A stretch of DNA of 64,000 nt from Mesorhizobium sp. 131-2-1 (GTDB taxonomy: Bacteria > Pseudomonadota > Alphaproteobacteria > Rhizobiales > Rhizobiaceae): contig NZ_AP023247.1 in NCBI RefSeq assembly GCF_016756535.1, forward strand, positions 372,001 through 436,000, in the 5' to 3' direction. The stretch's first letter is position 1. Each line of letters opens with the position of its first letter. Position numbers and translations under genes: made by a program. Of this stretch, positions 32,875-40,952 are shown in pieces. Under the pieces are notes generated by a model. The model was not told where the DNA came from. It saw nothing but the letters and a program-made list of their open reading frames with translations, and made no database searches.

Positions 32875-33617
32875 GCGAGGCATCGGCCGCGCAGTCGCCG
32901 TGGCAGACGGCGCGGATCACGCGCATCGAAAAGCGCACGCCACGCGTCACCTCCTTCTTCTTCAAGCTGTCGCGGCCTTTCACCCACCAGGCCGGGCAGC
33001 ATGTCGACGTCAGGCTGACGGCGCCGGACGGCTATCAGGCGCGCCGCTCCTACTCCATCGCCTCGGCGCCGGAGAGCGCCGGGACGATCGAGCTGGCGAT
33101 CGAGAAGCTCGAGGATGGCGAGGTGTCGCCCTTCTTCCACGAGGTTGCGGCAGTCGGCGACGAGATCGAGCTGCGCGGGCCGCTCGGCGGCCATTTCATC
33201 TGGTCGGCCAGCGATGGCGGGCCGATCCTGCTGGTCGGCGGCGGCTCCGGCGTGGTGCCGTTGATGGCGATGGTGCGTCACCGCACCTTGCGGAAATCGG
33301 CCGCGCCGGTCGCTCTGGTGTTTTCGGCGCGGGTCTGGGACGAGGTGATCTTTCGCGACGAGTTGATCGGCCTCGACGACCGGCGCGACGGCTTCGACCT
33401 GGTGCTGACGCTGACGCGCGAGCCTGCCCAGAGGGCCTCGGACTATTCCAGGCGCATCGACGCCGCGATGATGGTGCAGGCCACGGAGCGGTTGCCCAAG
33501 CCACCGACGCTGGCCTTCGTCTGCGGCTCGAATGCCTTCGTCTCGGCCGCCGCCCAGGCGCTGATCGATGCCGACGTGCCGGCCGGTCTGATCCGCACCG
33601 AACGCTACGGCGTTTGA
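32871..33617 (+). CDS. FAD/NAD(P)-dependent reductase partner of the Moco enzyme
   Basis: 248 residues of the ferredoxin-NADP reductase family without an iron-sulfur domain. The FAD site is RRSYSIASAPE, the NAD(P) loop is LLVGGGSGVVPLMAM, and CGSNAFVSAA plus the C-terminal TERYGV complete the pattern. The ATG overlaps the stop of the upstream Moco gene, so the pair is probably functional together. Direct electron transfer from NAD(P)H through FAD to molybdenum is inferred from the pairing. Confidence 0.88.
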   Translation: MSEASAAQSPWQTARITRIEKRTPRVTSFFFKLSRPFTHQAGQHVDVRLTAPDGYQARRSYSIASAPESAGTIELAIEKLEDGEVSPFFHEVAAVGDEIELRGPLGGHFIWSASDGGPILLVGGGSGVVPLMAMVRHRTLRKSAAPVALVFSARVWDEVIFRDELIGLDDRRDGFDLVLTLTREPAQRASDYSRRIDAAMMVQATERLPKPPTLAFVCGSNAFVSAAAQALIDADVPAGLIRTERYGV

Positions 33618-33636
33618 GCAGGCGGCGAGGACGTCG

Positions 33637-35112
33637 TCATCGGGAAACCGGCGAGAACTTTGCCGAAACGAGCTGGAAGGGCAGCGCGCCATAGGTGGCG
33701 ACGGTCGTCTCGTCGTCCCAGGTGCGGAACTGGCGCGACGGCCGCGCCTCGATCACCAGCGTATGCCCCGCCGTCCGGTCGAGCGTCACCTTGCCGCGAA
33801 AGCGCAGCACCCGCTCGCCGCCGGCGCGGCTGATCGCCAGCGAGCGCAAGCGAGCGACATGCAGGCCATCGCCGTTGATCTCCATCTCGATACGGCGGCG
33901 CACCGGTGGAACGGCGATCCGGACCGTCACCTCCAGCATCATCTCGCCGCCCGGGTCCGGACAGGCGATTGCCTGCGACAGCACGAAAGGCGACGGCTTC
34001 GTCTTCGCCCTGCCCGCCACCCGCCTGCCGCGCCAGACGACATCCGGTTCCGCTTGCCGCAACCGCCCGCTCTTGCGTTTCAGCCGCAACTGCTTGGCAA
34101 AGCCGCGCGACAGCCAGGCGAGCCCGCCGAAATCGGTGCGCGGCTTGGCCTGCAGCACCGAGGACAGGCGCGACAGGCCGGCGCGGTCGCCCAAGCCGAC
34201 CGTGCTCGCCAGCACCGCCTCCGGCACCGGAATGCCGATCTCCAGCGCGAGATAGGAGAGCGCCACCGCGGCGGCGACGGCAAGGCCGCGCCTGGCGACG
34301 ACGTCGAGGAACGCATCCCAGTCGGCGTCGCCGCCGTGGATGGCCACCGCGCAGTCGACCAGCCAGTCGCTGTGGGTGTGGGCATCGAGCCCGCCATGCG
34401 CGATGGCGAGCGCGATGCGATCGGCCGGCGACGGCACGAAGACGCCGACGCCGCTGAATTCCGCGGGGATCGCCCGCCGCCAGATCGCCAGATCGTCCTC
34501 GGCGCTTTGCTGCGAACCGTCATAGGCGAGCTGATGCAGGTCGATGTCGCCGAAATTGCCCTTGAAGAAATTCATCGAGCGCAGCGATGCCAGCCTGGTC
34601 CTGAGATAGGCCGGACTGACGCCGCTGGCGATCTGCCAGTCGCGGTCGCGCAGCACGTCGAAGGCAATTTGCATATGCTGAGGGCGCACCAATATGTCGA
34701 TATCATGCGCCACGCGGCCGCGCTGCGCGGCGGCATTGACGGCGATGCGGCTGGCGCCCTTGATCAGCATGCCCGGCGCGCCCGCCTCCACCATCGCCTG
34801 CAGCGCCGGTTCGGCCTCGCGCATGGCCAAGCGCGATTTGGTCCACAGCATCTTCTGCAGGCCGACAAGACGCGGATAGGCGGGATGGGCGGCGAGCTTG
34901 CGGCCGAAGCGGTCGGAAATCGCGGCGAGCAGCCGGTGCTCCCGGAAGGAGACGAGGTCGATGTCGTTCTCGTCCAGCCAGCGCGCCGCGTGCCGGCTGG
35001 CCGCGTCCTCGTCAGGCAAAAGCGCCGCCTTGAGCAGCTGGTCGAGCTTGCCCGTGGGCCAGGACCAGCCGTAATCGGGAAAGCGGCGGCCGATGGCGCG
35101 GATCTTCGCCAT
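33637..35112 (-). CDS. Nucleotidyltransferase family protein (PF14907-like)
   Basis: 491 residues. The N-terminal 350 residues resemble the uncharacterised nucleotidyltransferases with LIKGAS (117-121) and HDIDILV (136-142; D137 and D139 as metal ligands), followed by helical HGGLDAHTHSDWLVD. The C-terminal 100 residues form a beta-rich region (MMLEVTVRIAVPPVRRRIEMEING, VIEARPSRQFRTWDDETTVATYG), apparently an added binding domain. Its start overlaps the stop of the preceding glycosyltransferase (TGATG). Such genes often sit beside PqqD-like and HprK-like genes in peptide-modification loci, as here. Chemistry unknown. Confidence 0.78.
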   Translation of the reverse strand: MAKIRAIGRRFPDYGWSWPTGKLDQLLKAALLPDEDAASRHAARWLDENDIDLVSFREHRLLAAISDRFGRKLAAHPAYPRLVGLQKMLWTKSRLAMREAEPALQAMVEAGAPGMLIKGASRIAVNAAAQRGRVAHDIDILVRPQHMQIAFDVLRDRDWQIASGVSPAYLRTRLASLRSMNFFKGNFGDIDLHQLAYDGSQQSAEDDLAIWRRAIPAEFSGVGVFVPSPADRIALAIAHGGLDAHTHSDWLVDCAVAIHGGDADWDAFLDVVARRGLAVAAAVALSYLALEIGIPVPEAVLASTVGLGDRAGLSRLSSVLQAKPRTDFGGLAWLSRGFAKQLRLKRKSGRLRQAEPDVVWRGRRVAGRAKTKPSPFVLSQAIACPDPGGEMMLEVTVRIAVPPVRRRIEMEINGDGLHVARLRSLAISRAGGERVLRFRGKVTLDRTAGHTLVIEARPSRQFRTWDDETTVATYGALPFQLVSAKFSPVSR

Positions 35113-35789
35113 CAGCCGGAACCCGGCTTGTTCCGCGCACGGCGCAGCATGGCCGCCCGGGCCACCTCCAGATAGCCGCGATCGCGGGCCGCGTCGCGCC
35201 CATAGGACAGGCTGCCGGGCCTGATGCGCCTGAGCGCCAGCACCTCGTCCAGCATGTCGAGGACGAAGCCCGCTTCGCGCACCCTCGCGATCCAGTCGAT
35301 CATCTCCCCGCGGCCACCCGGCGGATCGACGACAGGCCCGACGATGTCTGCGACCTCACGGCGGATCATCATCGTCGAGCGCGACCAGCCAGGCGTCGCG
35401 GCCGCATCGGGCAGATCGGGCCGGTCATGGCGGAAATTGCGCAGATGCGTGAAAACGCCCGCTGTGCGCGGAGATCGTTCAAGATGCGCGAGCTGCGCCT
35501 CGATCTTGGTCGGCAGCCACAAATCGTCGGCATCGAGTGTCGCTATAAGCGGCGTCGACAGCGCGCCCATGCCCCTGGTCGTCGCGCTGCCGGGGCCGGC
35601 GTTGTCCTGGCGCAGCAGCCTGACCGGGATGTCCGCAACGGCGATCGCCGCCTCGAGATCGTCGGTCGAGCCGTCATCGACGACCACGATGGCGTCGGCA
35701 CCGATCGTCTGGGCTGCCACCGACCGCAAGGTATCGGCGATTGTGGCGGCCGCGTTGAAGGCCGGAATGACGACGCCGTAGCTGCCCAT
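35112..35789 (-). CDS. GT2 family glycosyltransferase
   Basis: 225 residues of the GT-A fold: GVVIPAFNAAATIADTLRSV, VVVDDGSTD, the DXD-like metal motif TLDADDLW, and a Trp/Arg-rich acceptor side. It is short for the family but contains the catalytic core. No membrane segment, so it acts at the cytosolic face. The start ATG overlaps the stop of the upstream GT2 gene (TGATG); a start 15 nt earlier is possible. It would transfer a sugar from a nucleotide donor to an unknown acceptor within the PqqD/HprK cluster. Confidence 0.85.
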   Translation of the reverse strand: MGSYGVVIPAFNAAATIADTLRSVAAQTIGADAIVVVDDGSTDDLEAAIAVADIPVRLLRQDNAGPGSATTRGMGALSTPLIATLDADDLWLPTKIEAQLAHLERSPRTAGVFTHLRNFRHDRPDLPDAAATPGWSRSTMMIRREVADIVGPVVDPPGGRGEMIDWIARVREAGFVLDMLDEVLALRRIRPGSLSYGRDAARDRGYLEVARAAMLRRARNKPGSG

Positions 35790-36541
35790 CACATGAACCG
35801 CCAATCCGCGAGATCCTTGACCTCAAAGATCTTGTCGATCGCACACAGCGATGGGTCGGCCCGGCGCCGCTTCATCGATTTGTGGAGCGCGCGCATGAAC
35901 TCGCGACGGGGAATATCCGGCGCCTTGGTCATGTTGCCGGCGTGACGCCTGTAGTAGAGCCCCACCGTATCGGGCATGACGTAGTTCGGGCCGCTCTCGA
36001 AGGTGCGCAGCAGGTAGTCGGTGTCCTCGGCCTGGCTGAAATCGGTGTCGAAATCACCGATCCGATCGACAAGCCGGCGCGTGAATATTCCAGCCGACAG
36101 ATGAACGCCACGCACGGTCACGCAATGGCTGTCGGCCGCCGGCTCCAGTGTCTCGTCGTCCAGGTGGTCGGCCAGCGTCATCAGCGAATAGGCCAGGTCG
36201 AGACCGGGGTCGGTTTCGAAAAGCGCCAGATCGTCCTTGAAGCGACCGGCCGGCGAGATGTCGTCCGAATCGAGGAAGGAGACAAAGCCAGTCTCCGGCA
36301 GGAGCTGCCGGAGGCCGGCGTTGCGCGCCTTGGTGACGCCCATATTGGCCTGCTGGAAAAGGCGGATGCAGGATGCTTCGCTCATCATCGAGCGCACCAC
36401 CTCAACCGAGCCGTCGATCGAGCCGTCGTCGATGACGATGATGTCGAGATCGGCACCGTCGCGCTGCCTGAGCAGCGAGCGCAGCGCAGCGCCGACATAG
36501 GCCTCGCGGTTGTAGACCGGCATGATCACGCTCAGCTTCAT
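35789..36541 (-). CDS. GT2 family glycosyltransferase
   Basis: 250 residues: MKLSVIMPVYNREAYVGAALRSLL, VIDDGSIDGS, the metal-binding SFLDSDDISP, and the downstream AEDTDYLLRT that is typical of the acceptor/catalytic base region. Its ATG overlaps the stop of the kinase-like gene by 4 nt (ATGA). Second of two adjacent but quite different GT2 enzymes in the cluster, suggesting that two sugars or two positions are modified. Confidence 0.87.
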   Translation of the reverse strand: MKLSVIMPVYNREAYVGAALRSLLRQRDGADLDIIVIDDGSIDGSVEVVRSMMSEASCIRLFQQANMGVTKARNAGLRQLLPETGFVSFLDSDDISPAGRFKDDLALFETDPGLDLAYSLMTLADHLDDETLEPAADSHCVTVRGVHLSAGIFTRRLVDRIGDFDTDFSQAEDTDYLLRTFESGPNYVMPDTVGLYYRRHAGNMTKAPDIPRREFMRALHKSMKRRRADPSLCAIDKIFEVKDLADWRFM

Positions 36542-37644
36542 GCTGAGCCTCGCGTGAGAAACCCGGAAACCGTGGCGGCGATTTCCTCCGGCCGCGTCCC
36601 CAGCGCCAGACGATAGCATGGCAAGTGGCGGGTAAGGTCGCTGAAAAAGCGAAAGCCTCCCTCGCGCTCGCCAGGCATCTGCGCGATGCCGGACGGCGCC
36701 AACGCAATCATGGCGTCCTTGCGCGACAAGGGCATGACCGAGCTTGTCCCACCACCGCCGATATGTGGCACCACAAGCGCGACGATGTCCAGACTTGCAG
36801 GCAGCGGCCGGGGCGCGACGTCATCGATGTGGAACGGATGCTTGCCCTGCCAGTTCAGCGGACCATAGGACTTCAACCGCTGCCTGAGCCCGAGCCGTTC
36901 GAAACCCTCGGGATCCTGCTTGAGGGTGGAAAACAGCGGATAGGCCCTTATCCCCTCATCGGTCCTGTCGATCAGCACATAGTCGTCGCCGACGCTGTCC
37001 AGGCCGTTGAGCAGGCCGGCGACAACGGTTCCCGATTTTCCCGCTCCGCCGGCGCCGGCAAGCAGGATGCCCTTGCCGCCGATGCCCAGCGTGCCGGCAT
37101 GCGCAAGCCGCATGCCGCGCGCCGCATAGTCCCAGTGCAGGAAGGCGCGCAACGGCGCGCCAGGTTCCCATGGCGGGAAGCCGTCGGCGGAGCGCATCAG
37201 TTGCGCGCCGACGCGGCGCTCGGGGTCGTAGACCTGCCAGAAGTCGAGGTCGTGGAAGTAGGAGCCGCGCAGCCCGGCATCGGCAAGCCGGGAGGCAAAG
37301 GCGTGCGGGGCGAATTGCGCCTCGCCCCATTTCGCCGGAGCGGCGATGCCGTCGATGCCCGGATGGGCAATGAAGATGCGGCACTGACCCGATGCCTGCC
37401 GATCGCCGCCGGCCGGAACAAGGCCACGGCCGATGGCATCCGCGAAGGGACCGGGCGTGAGATGCACAGCCATGTCCAAGCGGGGCAAACGGACGTCCCG
37501 CGTGACGGAATAGCCGGCGGCCGCACCCTCGGCCATGGCCAGAACCTGGCGGGCATAGTCCGGCAAGGTTTCCAGGGTGATATGCGACATGGCCTGTTCC
37601 CGCGTACCGTCGCGCATGCGATCGGCCGCCCCGGGGCGTCTCAC
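36538..37644 (-). CDS. HprK-related kinase-like protein
   Basis: 368 residues. Residues about 180-330 resemble HPr kinase/phosphorylase: RLAHAGTLGIGGKGILLAGAGGAGKSGT (split here as HAGTLG 182-187 and Walker A GAGGAGKSGT 197-206), then SVGDDYVLI (217-225). The N-terminal 170 residues are specific to this group. There is no PTS gene nearby, so phosphorylation of HPr is unlikely; related proteins next to PqqD-like genes modify peptides, as known for lasso-peptide kinases. The GTG start overlaps the stop of the PqqD gene (GTGA); an ATG at 37590 (MSHITLETL) is an alternative. Confidence 0.82.
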   Translation of the reverse strand: MRRPGAADRMRDGTREQAMSHITLETLPDYARQVLAMAEGAAAGYSVTRDVRLPRLDMAVHLTPGPFADAIGRGLVPAGGDRQASGQCRIFIAHPGIDGIAAPAKWGEAQFAPHAFASRLADAGLRGSYFHDLDFWQVYDPERRVGAQLMRSADGFPPWEPGAPLRAFLHWDYAARGMRLAHAGTLGIGGKGILLAGAGGAGKSGTVVAGLLNGLDSVGDDYVLIDRTDEGIRAYPLFSTLKQDPEGFERLGLRQRLKSYGPLNWQGKHPFHIDDVAPRPLPASLDIVALVVPHIGGGGTSSVMPLSRKDAMIALAPSGIAQMPGEREGGFRFFSDLTRHLPCYRLALGTRPEEIAATVSGFLTRGSA

Positions 37645-38072
37645 AATGCCTGCTTGACCGCGGGCCAGCCCAAGGGTTCCTCGACCTCATGGATCGGATC
37701 GACCATGATGAGATCTGCAAGATCGTCGTGGACATCGACCTTCAGGGGCTCGCGAGACGCTGCAAGCTCGGCCAGCAGCCCGCCCGGCAGCGGCTGCGCC
37801 GGCGCATCCGGGGCCGCCGCCAGCAGGCCGAAATCGATGAGTTGCGCGATGAAGCTTTCGAGCTCGGCCAATCCTATCGTCGCCGTTCCCGCGGACAGTC
37901 CGACCAGGGCCGGGGCCGCTACGCCCGACGACAGCGCCTGCCAGATCCGGCTGCCCGTATCGGAGAAACCGAAATATTTGCCGCTCGCGAGGTCGAGCAC
38001 GACGGCTTCGCCGTCGAAGGATTCAAAAACGATATCCTTGTTCGCAACAGCGTAGACATCGGCTGCCCGCAT
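37641..38072 (-). CDS. PqqD-like peptide-chaperone protein with conserved-looking tail
   Basis: 143 residues. Residues 1 to about 88 have the PqqD/RRE fold (VFESFDGEAVVLDLASGKYFGFSDTGSRIWQAL, then ELESFIAQLIDFGLL), a winged-helix module that grips leader peptides for modifying enzymes. Beyond it is a 55-residue extension ending DDLADLIMVDPIHEVEEP and GWPAVKQAL, unrelated to PqqD. First gene of a five-gene unit in which every junction overlaps. No pqqA, B, C or E is present, so this is not PQQ synthesis. The extension could be an embedded substrate peptide or a docking segment; I cannot tell which. A weak SD precedes the ATG. Confidence 0.82.
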   Translation of the reverse strand: MRAADVYAVANKDIVFESFDGEAVVLDLASGKYFGFSDTGSRIWQALSSGVAAPALVGLSAGTATIGLAELESFIAQLIDFGLLAAAPDAPAQPLPGGLLAELAASREPLKVDVHDDLADLIMVDPIHEVEEPLGWPAVKQAL

Positions 38073-38138
38073 TGTTCTTGCCCCAGTTCATGGCTCACGC
38101 AACCGCCGCAGCCGCGGGCGCTCTACCCCCAAGGAACG

Positions 38139-38167
38139 CCTGTAAAGACTCGGTTCCAGCTTGGCAA
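38139..38167 (-). promoter_or_regulatory. Candidate promoter for the PqqD/HprK cluster
   Basis: On the minus strand TTGCCA (38162-38167) is followed after 17 nt by TACAGG (38139-38144). It is correctly placed 67 nt before the PqqD-like ATG. The -10 match is poor. Confidence 0.3.
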
Positions 38168-38217
38168 GACGACGGATATGGCGAGACGCCCGCCATTTTG
38201 GGGGTTTATGCGGCGGA

Positions 38218-39327
38218 TCAGGCCTCGATTTCCAGCGCCGTCATCGGCCTCGAGCAACAGGCGAGGATGAAGCCGTCGTCGATCTCGTGATCGAGGATGC
38301 CGCCATTGTGGCTCATCTCGACCTCGCCTGAAACCTTCTTCACCTTGCAGGTGCCGCACAGGCCGAATTCGCAGGCCGCCGGTATCCTGACGCCGGAAGC
38401 GCGCGCCGTCTGCAGCACGGTCTGCCCGGCGATGCAGTCGGCATCGACATCGGAAAGCGAAAAACGAACCGGCGTCGCGGCCTCGACGGGTATCTCGATG
38501 CCGCCGTCGGCCGGCAGCGCGAACGGCGCCGATACTTCCTCCACCGCAGGCGCGGCAAAGCTTTCCTGGTGGTATTTGGCCATGTCGAAGCCGGCGGCCT
38601 CCAGCATCTGCCGCACGGCGCGCATAAACGGGTCGGGGCCGCAGCAGAAGATTTCCCGCTCGCGGAAGTCAGGTGCCAGAAGCGGAAGCCTTATGGCGTC
38701 GATGCGACCCATATGGCCGAACCAGCCTTCGCGGCTGGAGCGTTCCTCGATCATGAAGCCGAGCGACAGGCCGGGCATGCGGCTGCCCAGCAATTCCAGT
38801 TCCTTGCGGAAGATGATCTCTTCCGCCCTGCGCGCGCAGTTGACGAAGCCGACATCGGTCCATGGCGCGCAGTCGTTCAGCCAGCGCAGCATCGACATCA
38901 TCGGCGTGACCCCGGAGCCGGCCGAGATGAACAGGTATTTGGCCGCCGGATGGCTGTGCAGCGAGAAATCGCCGGCCGGGCCGTAGGCCTTCACATGGGC
39001 GCCGGGCTTGAGATTGTCGAACATCCAGCGCGTGCCGATGCTGCCGGCCTGCGCCTTCACCGTCACCGCGATCGAGAACGGCCGCGACGGCGACGACGAC
39101 AGCGTGTAGGTGCGCATCAGCGGACCGTCGGCGGTCGGCAGTTCCAGCGTCACGAACTGGCCCGGCTTGTAGCGGAACCAGGTCTGGTTGTCGGAGCGGA
39201 AGGTGAAGGTCTTGACGTCCGGCGCCTCGTCGCTGACGCCGATCACCTCCAGCACCTGCAGCCGATCGTTCCACGGCGCCATCTCGTCGAGGTGGCGATA
39301 GAGGCCGAGATCGGTCATCGCGTTCAT
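38218..39327 (-). CDS. gbcB: Glycine betaine monooxygenase reductase subunit
   Basis: 369 residues. An FAD domain (FRYKPGQFVTLELP, RTYTLSSSPS) and an NAD domain (FISAGSGVTPMMSMLRWL, IFCCGPDPFMRAV) are followed by a C-terminal plant-type 2Fe-2S domain with ACEFGLCGTCKV and a final CC pair near residue 358. It passes electrons from NADH to the Rieske oxygenase GbcA. Start at MNAMTDLGLY with AAGGGG directly before it. It lies 68 nt downstream of gbcA on the same strand and is presumably co-transcribed. Confidence 0.92.
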   Translation of the reverse strand: MNAMTDLGLYRHLDEMAPWNDRLQVLEVIGVSDEAPDVKTFTFRSDNQTWFRYKPGQFVTLELPTADGPLMRTYTLSSSPSRPFSIAVTVKAQAGSIGTRWMFDNLKPGAHVKAYGPAGDFSLHSHPAAKYLFISAGSGVTPMMSMLRWLNDCAPWTDVGFVNCARRAEEIIFRKELELLGSRMPGLSLGFMIEERSSREGWFGHMGRIDAIRLPLLAPDFREREIFCCGPDPFMRAVRQMLEAAGFDMAKYHQESFAAPAVEEVSAPFALPADGGIEIPVEAATPVRFSLSDVDADCIAGQTVLQTARASGVRIPAACEFGLCGTCKVKKVSGEVEMSHNGGILDHEIDDGFILACCSRPMTALEIEA

Positions 39328-39395
39328 CCCCTTACCTTTCTTGTCTTGCGCATCTCGCTACCCCAAAACCGCCGAACACTTTTGGGCGCCATGCG

Positions 39396-40643
39396 CTAGG
39401 CGACGCTGCGCAGCGCCGGTCGACCACCTTCAGCAAGGCGCGGGCCGATGAAGGCGGCGTACCATTCGACGAACTGGATGACGCCGCCCTCGTGCAGCTC
39501 CGAATAGGGGCCGGGCTCATAGGCCGGCGACAGGATGCCGTGCGCGTTTTCCTCGACGATGCGGCGATCCTGGTCGTTGGTCTCGGTCCAGACATGGGTG
39601 AGTTCGGCGAGATCGTAGTCGACGCCTTCCACCGCATCCTTGTGCACCAGCCATTTCGTCGTCACCGCGGTTTCGGTGGCGCTGATCGGCAGCACGCGGA
39701 AGGTGACGGCGTGATCGATCAGGATATGGTTCCAGGTCGTCGGATAGTGGTAATGCATCAGCGTGCCGATGCGGTCCGCGGCGACACTGTCGGAGAGGTT
39801 CTTCCTCACCGCGCGCTTGCCGTTCATCGTGTAGCTGATGGCATCGCGCAGCAGCGGGGCGCGGGTGGCGCGGTATTGCCCGGCGGGGTCGATGCGGAAC
39901 TTGCTCGGCAGGCCGGCCGCCTCGCATTTCGCCCAGTGCGCCAGCATCTCGGGATCGCTGTCGGCGCCCTGCACGCCCGTCACGGTCGGGGCTTCAGGGA
40001 AGGTCTTGCAGAGCTCCGGATGATTGCCGGCGCAGTGGTAGCACTCGCGGTTGTTCTCCCAGACCAGCTTCCAGTTGCCCTTCTCGACAATGGTCGATTC
40101 GAAGGCGACTTTCGCCTCGCTCAACCTGTGCGGCAGGAGATAGGGTTCGATCATGGCGCGCATCGGCGCGAAATCGGCCGGCTCCTTCGCCAGGCAGATG
40201 AAGATGTAGCCGCCGACGCTTTCGCAGGCGACCGGCTTCAGGCCGAACTGGCTCTTGTCGAAACCGTCCGCCATCTGGCGGGCGAACAGCAGCCTGCCGT
40301 CGAGCTCGTAGGTCCATTGATGGTAGGGGCAGACGAGCTTCGCCGCCGTGCCCTTCTCGGCGTTGCAGACGCGGCTGCCGCGATGGCGGCAGGAATTGTG
40401 GAAGGCATTGACCCTGCCCTGCTGGTCGCGGACAAGGACCACCGGATAATCGCCGACCTGCGCGGTGATGTAGCTGCCCGGCTTCGGCAATTCGCAATCG
40501 TGGCCGATGAACAGCCAGTCGCGGTACCAGATCAACTCCATGTCGAGCTTGAAGTAATCCGGGTCGGTGTAGAAAGGCTGTTCGAGCGAAAAGCCCGGCC
40601 TGCGGTTGTGCAGGTGCCTCAGCATGTCGTTGCGCGCATCCAT
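39396..40643 (-). CDS. gbcA: Glycine betaine monooxygenase, Rieske oxygenase subunit
   Basis: Demethylates glycine betaine to dimethylglycine, releasing formaldehyde. 415 residues. Rieske ligands are C85, H87, C105 and H108 (CRHRGSRVC and CPYHQW); the mononuclear iron site includes H203 and H208 (ECYHCAGNHPE). Blocks such as NCRHRGSR-like, KWLVHKDAVEGVDYD, NDQDRRIVEEN and PAYEPGPYSELHEGGV closely match Pseudomonas GbcA as I remember it. Related Rieske enzymes use stachydrine or carnitine, so substrate identity is probable rather than certain. The long leader contains a cobalamin riboswitch (40773-40952), which is unexpected for this enzyme. Confidence 0.9.
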   Translation of the reverse strand: MDARNDMLRHLHNRRPGFSLEQPFYTDPDYFKLDMELIWYRDWLFIGHDCELPKPGSYITAQVGDYPVVLVRDQQGRVNAFHNSCRHRGSRVCNAEKGTAAKLVCPYHQWTYELDGRLLFARQMADGFDKSQFGLKPVACESVGGYIFICLAKEPADFAPMRAMIEPYLLPHRLSEAKVAFESTIVEKGNWKLVWENNRECYHCAGNHPELCKTFPEAPTVTGVQGADSDPEMLAHWAKCEAAGLPSKFRIDPAGQYRATRAPLLRDAISYTMNGKRAVRKNLSDSVAADRIGTLMHYHYPTTWNHILIDHAVTFRVLPISATETAVTTKWLVHKDAVEGVDYDLAELTHVWTETNDQDRRIVEENAHGILSPAYEPGPYSELHEGGVIQFVEWYAAFIGPRLAEGGRPALRSVA

Positions 40644-40772
40644 GTCCTGTCCCTCGCGTCGGTCGCATCAAGGACTGAACTGGTGGTGATGGAGAGGAAC
40701 GGCGGCCGCCGGCAGGGCCGGGCACGCGCCATCCGCCTCTTGACCGCCCACCGCGATCAGTCGAGTCAAAGA

Positions 40773-40952
40773 ATCTCGGGCTGGTTTCCGGGCTTTGGAG
40801 TGCCCTGACGGGCGGTCGCGGCACCTTCCCAGGCTAGATGGCCCAGTGGTCTCCCGTCGCGACTTGAACTCCACCACCGTTGCGGGGGCAGCGCCGGAAT
40901 TCGACCGGCTTCCCAATTCTCCGTCCCGTCGTCACGGGGCGGCACCTGAGAT
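40773..40952 (-). promoter_or_regulatory. Cobalamin (B12) riboswitch upstream of gbcA
   Basis: Read on the minus strand, the leader contains the conserved core GGGAAGCCGGTCGAATTCCG, then GCGCTGCCCCCGCAACGG (40878-40915), and the 3' B12-box AAGCCCGGAAACCAGCCCGAG (40776-40796, here split by one base from its consensus AGCC-GGA-ACC-GCC). ATCTC at 40948-40952 pairs with GAGAT at 40773-40777 to close helix P1. Its 3' end is 130 nt before the gbcA ATG. Cobalamin riboswitches usually repress on binding B12; the downstream leader has GC-rich pairing potential but no T-run, so control of translation is likelier than termination. Confidence 0.88.

Noticed and set aside
36538..37644. Genuine HPr kinase/phosphorylase of a PTS regulatory system
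   Set aside because: Only the P-loop region is similar; there is a long unrelated N-terminal half and no ptsH, EIIA or chvG/chvI genes nearby.
33637..38072. Lasso-peptide gene cluster
   Set aside because: PqqD, HprK-like and nucleotidyltransferase genes fit, but the asparagine-synthetase-like cyclase, transglutaminase-like protease and precursor are absent.
37641..38072. PQQ biosynthesis
   Set aside because: Only a PqqD-like fold is present; no pqqA, pqqB, pqqC or pqqE nearby, and the tail is unlike PqqD.
38103..38205. A 33-codon frame upstream of the PqqD-like gene as a possible precursor peptide
   Set aside because: No ribosome binding site, Ala-rich composition and no leader/core pattern; it also overlaps the candidate promoter.
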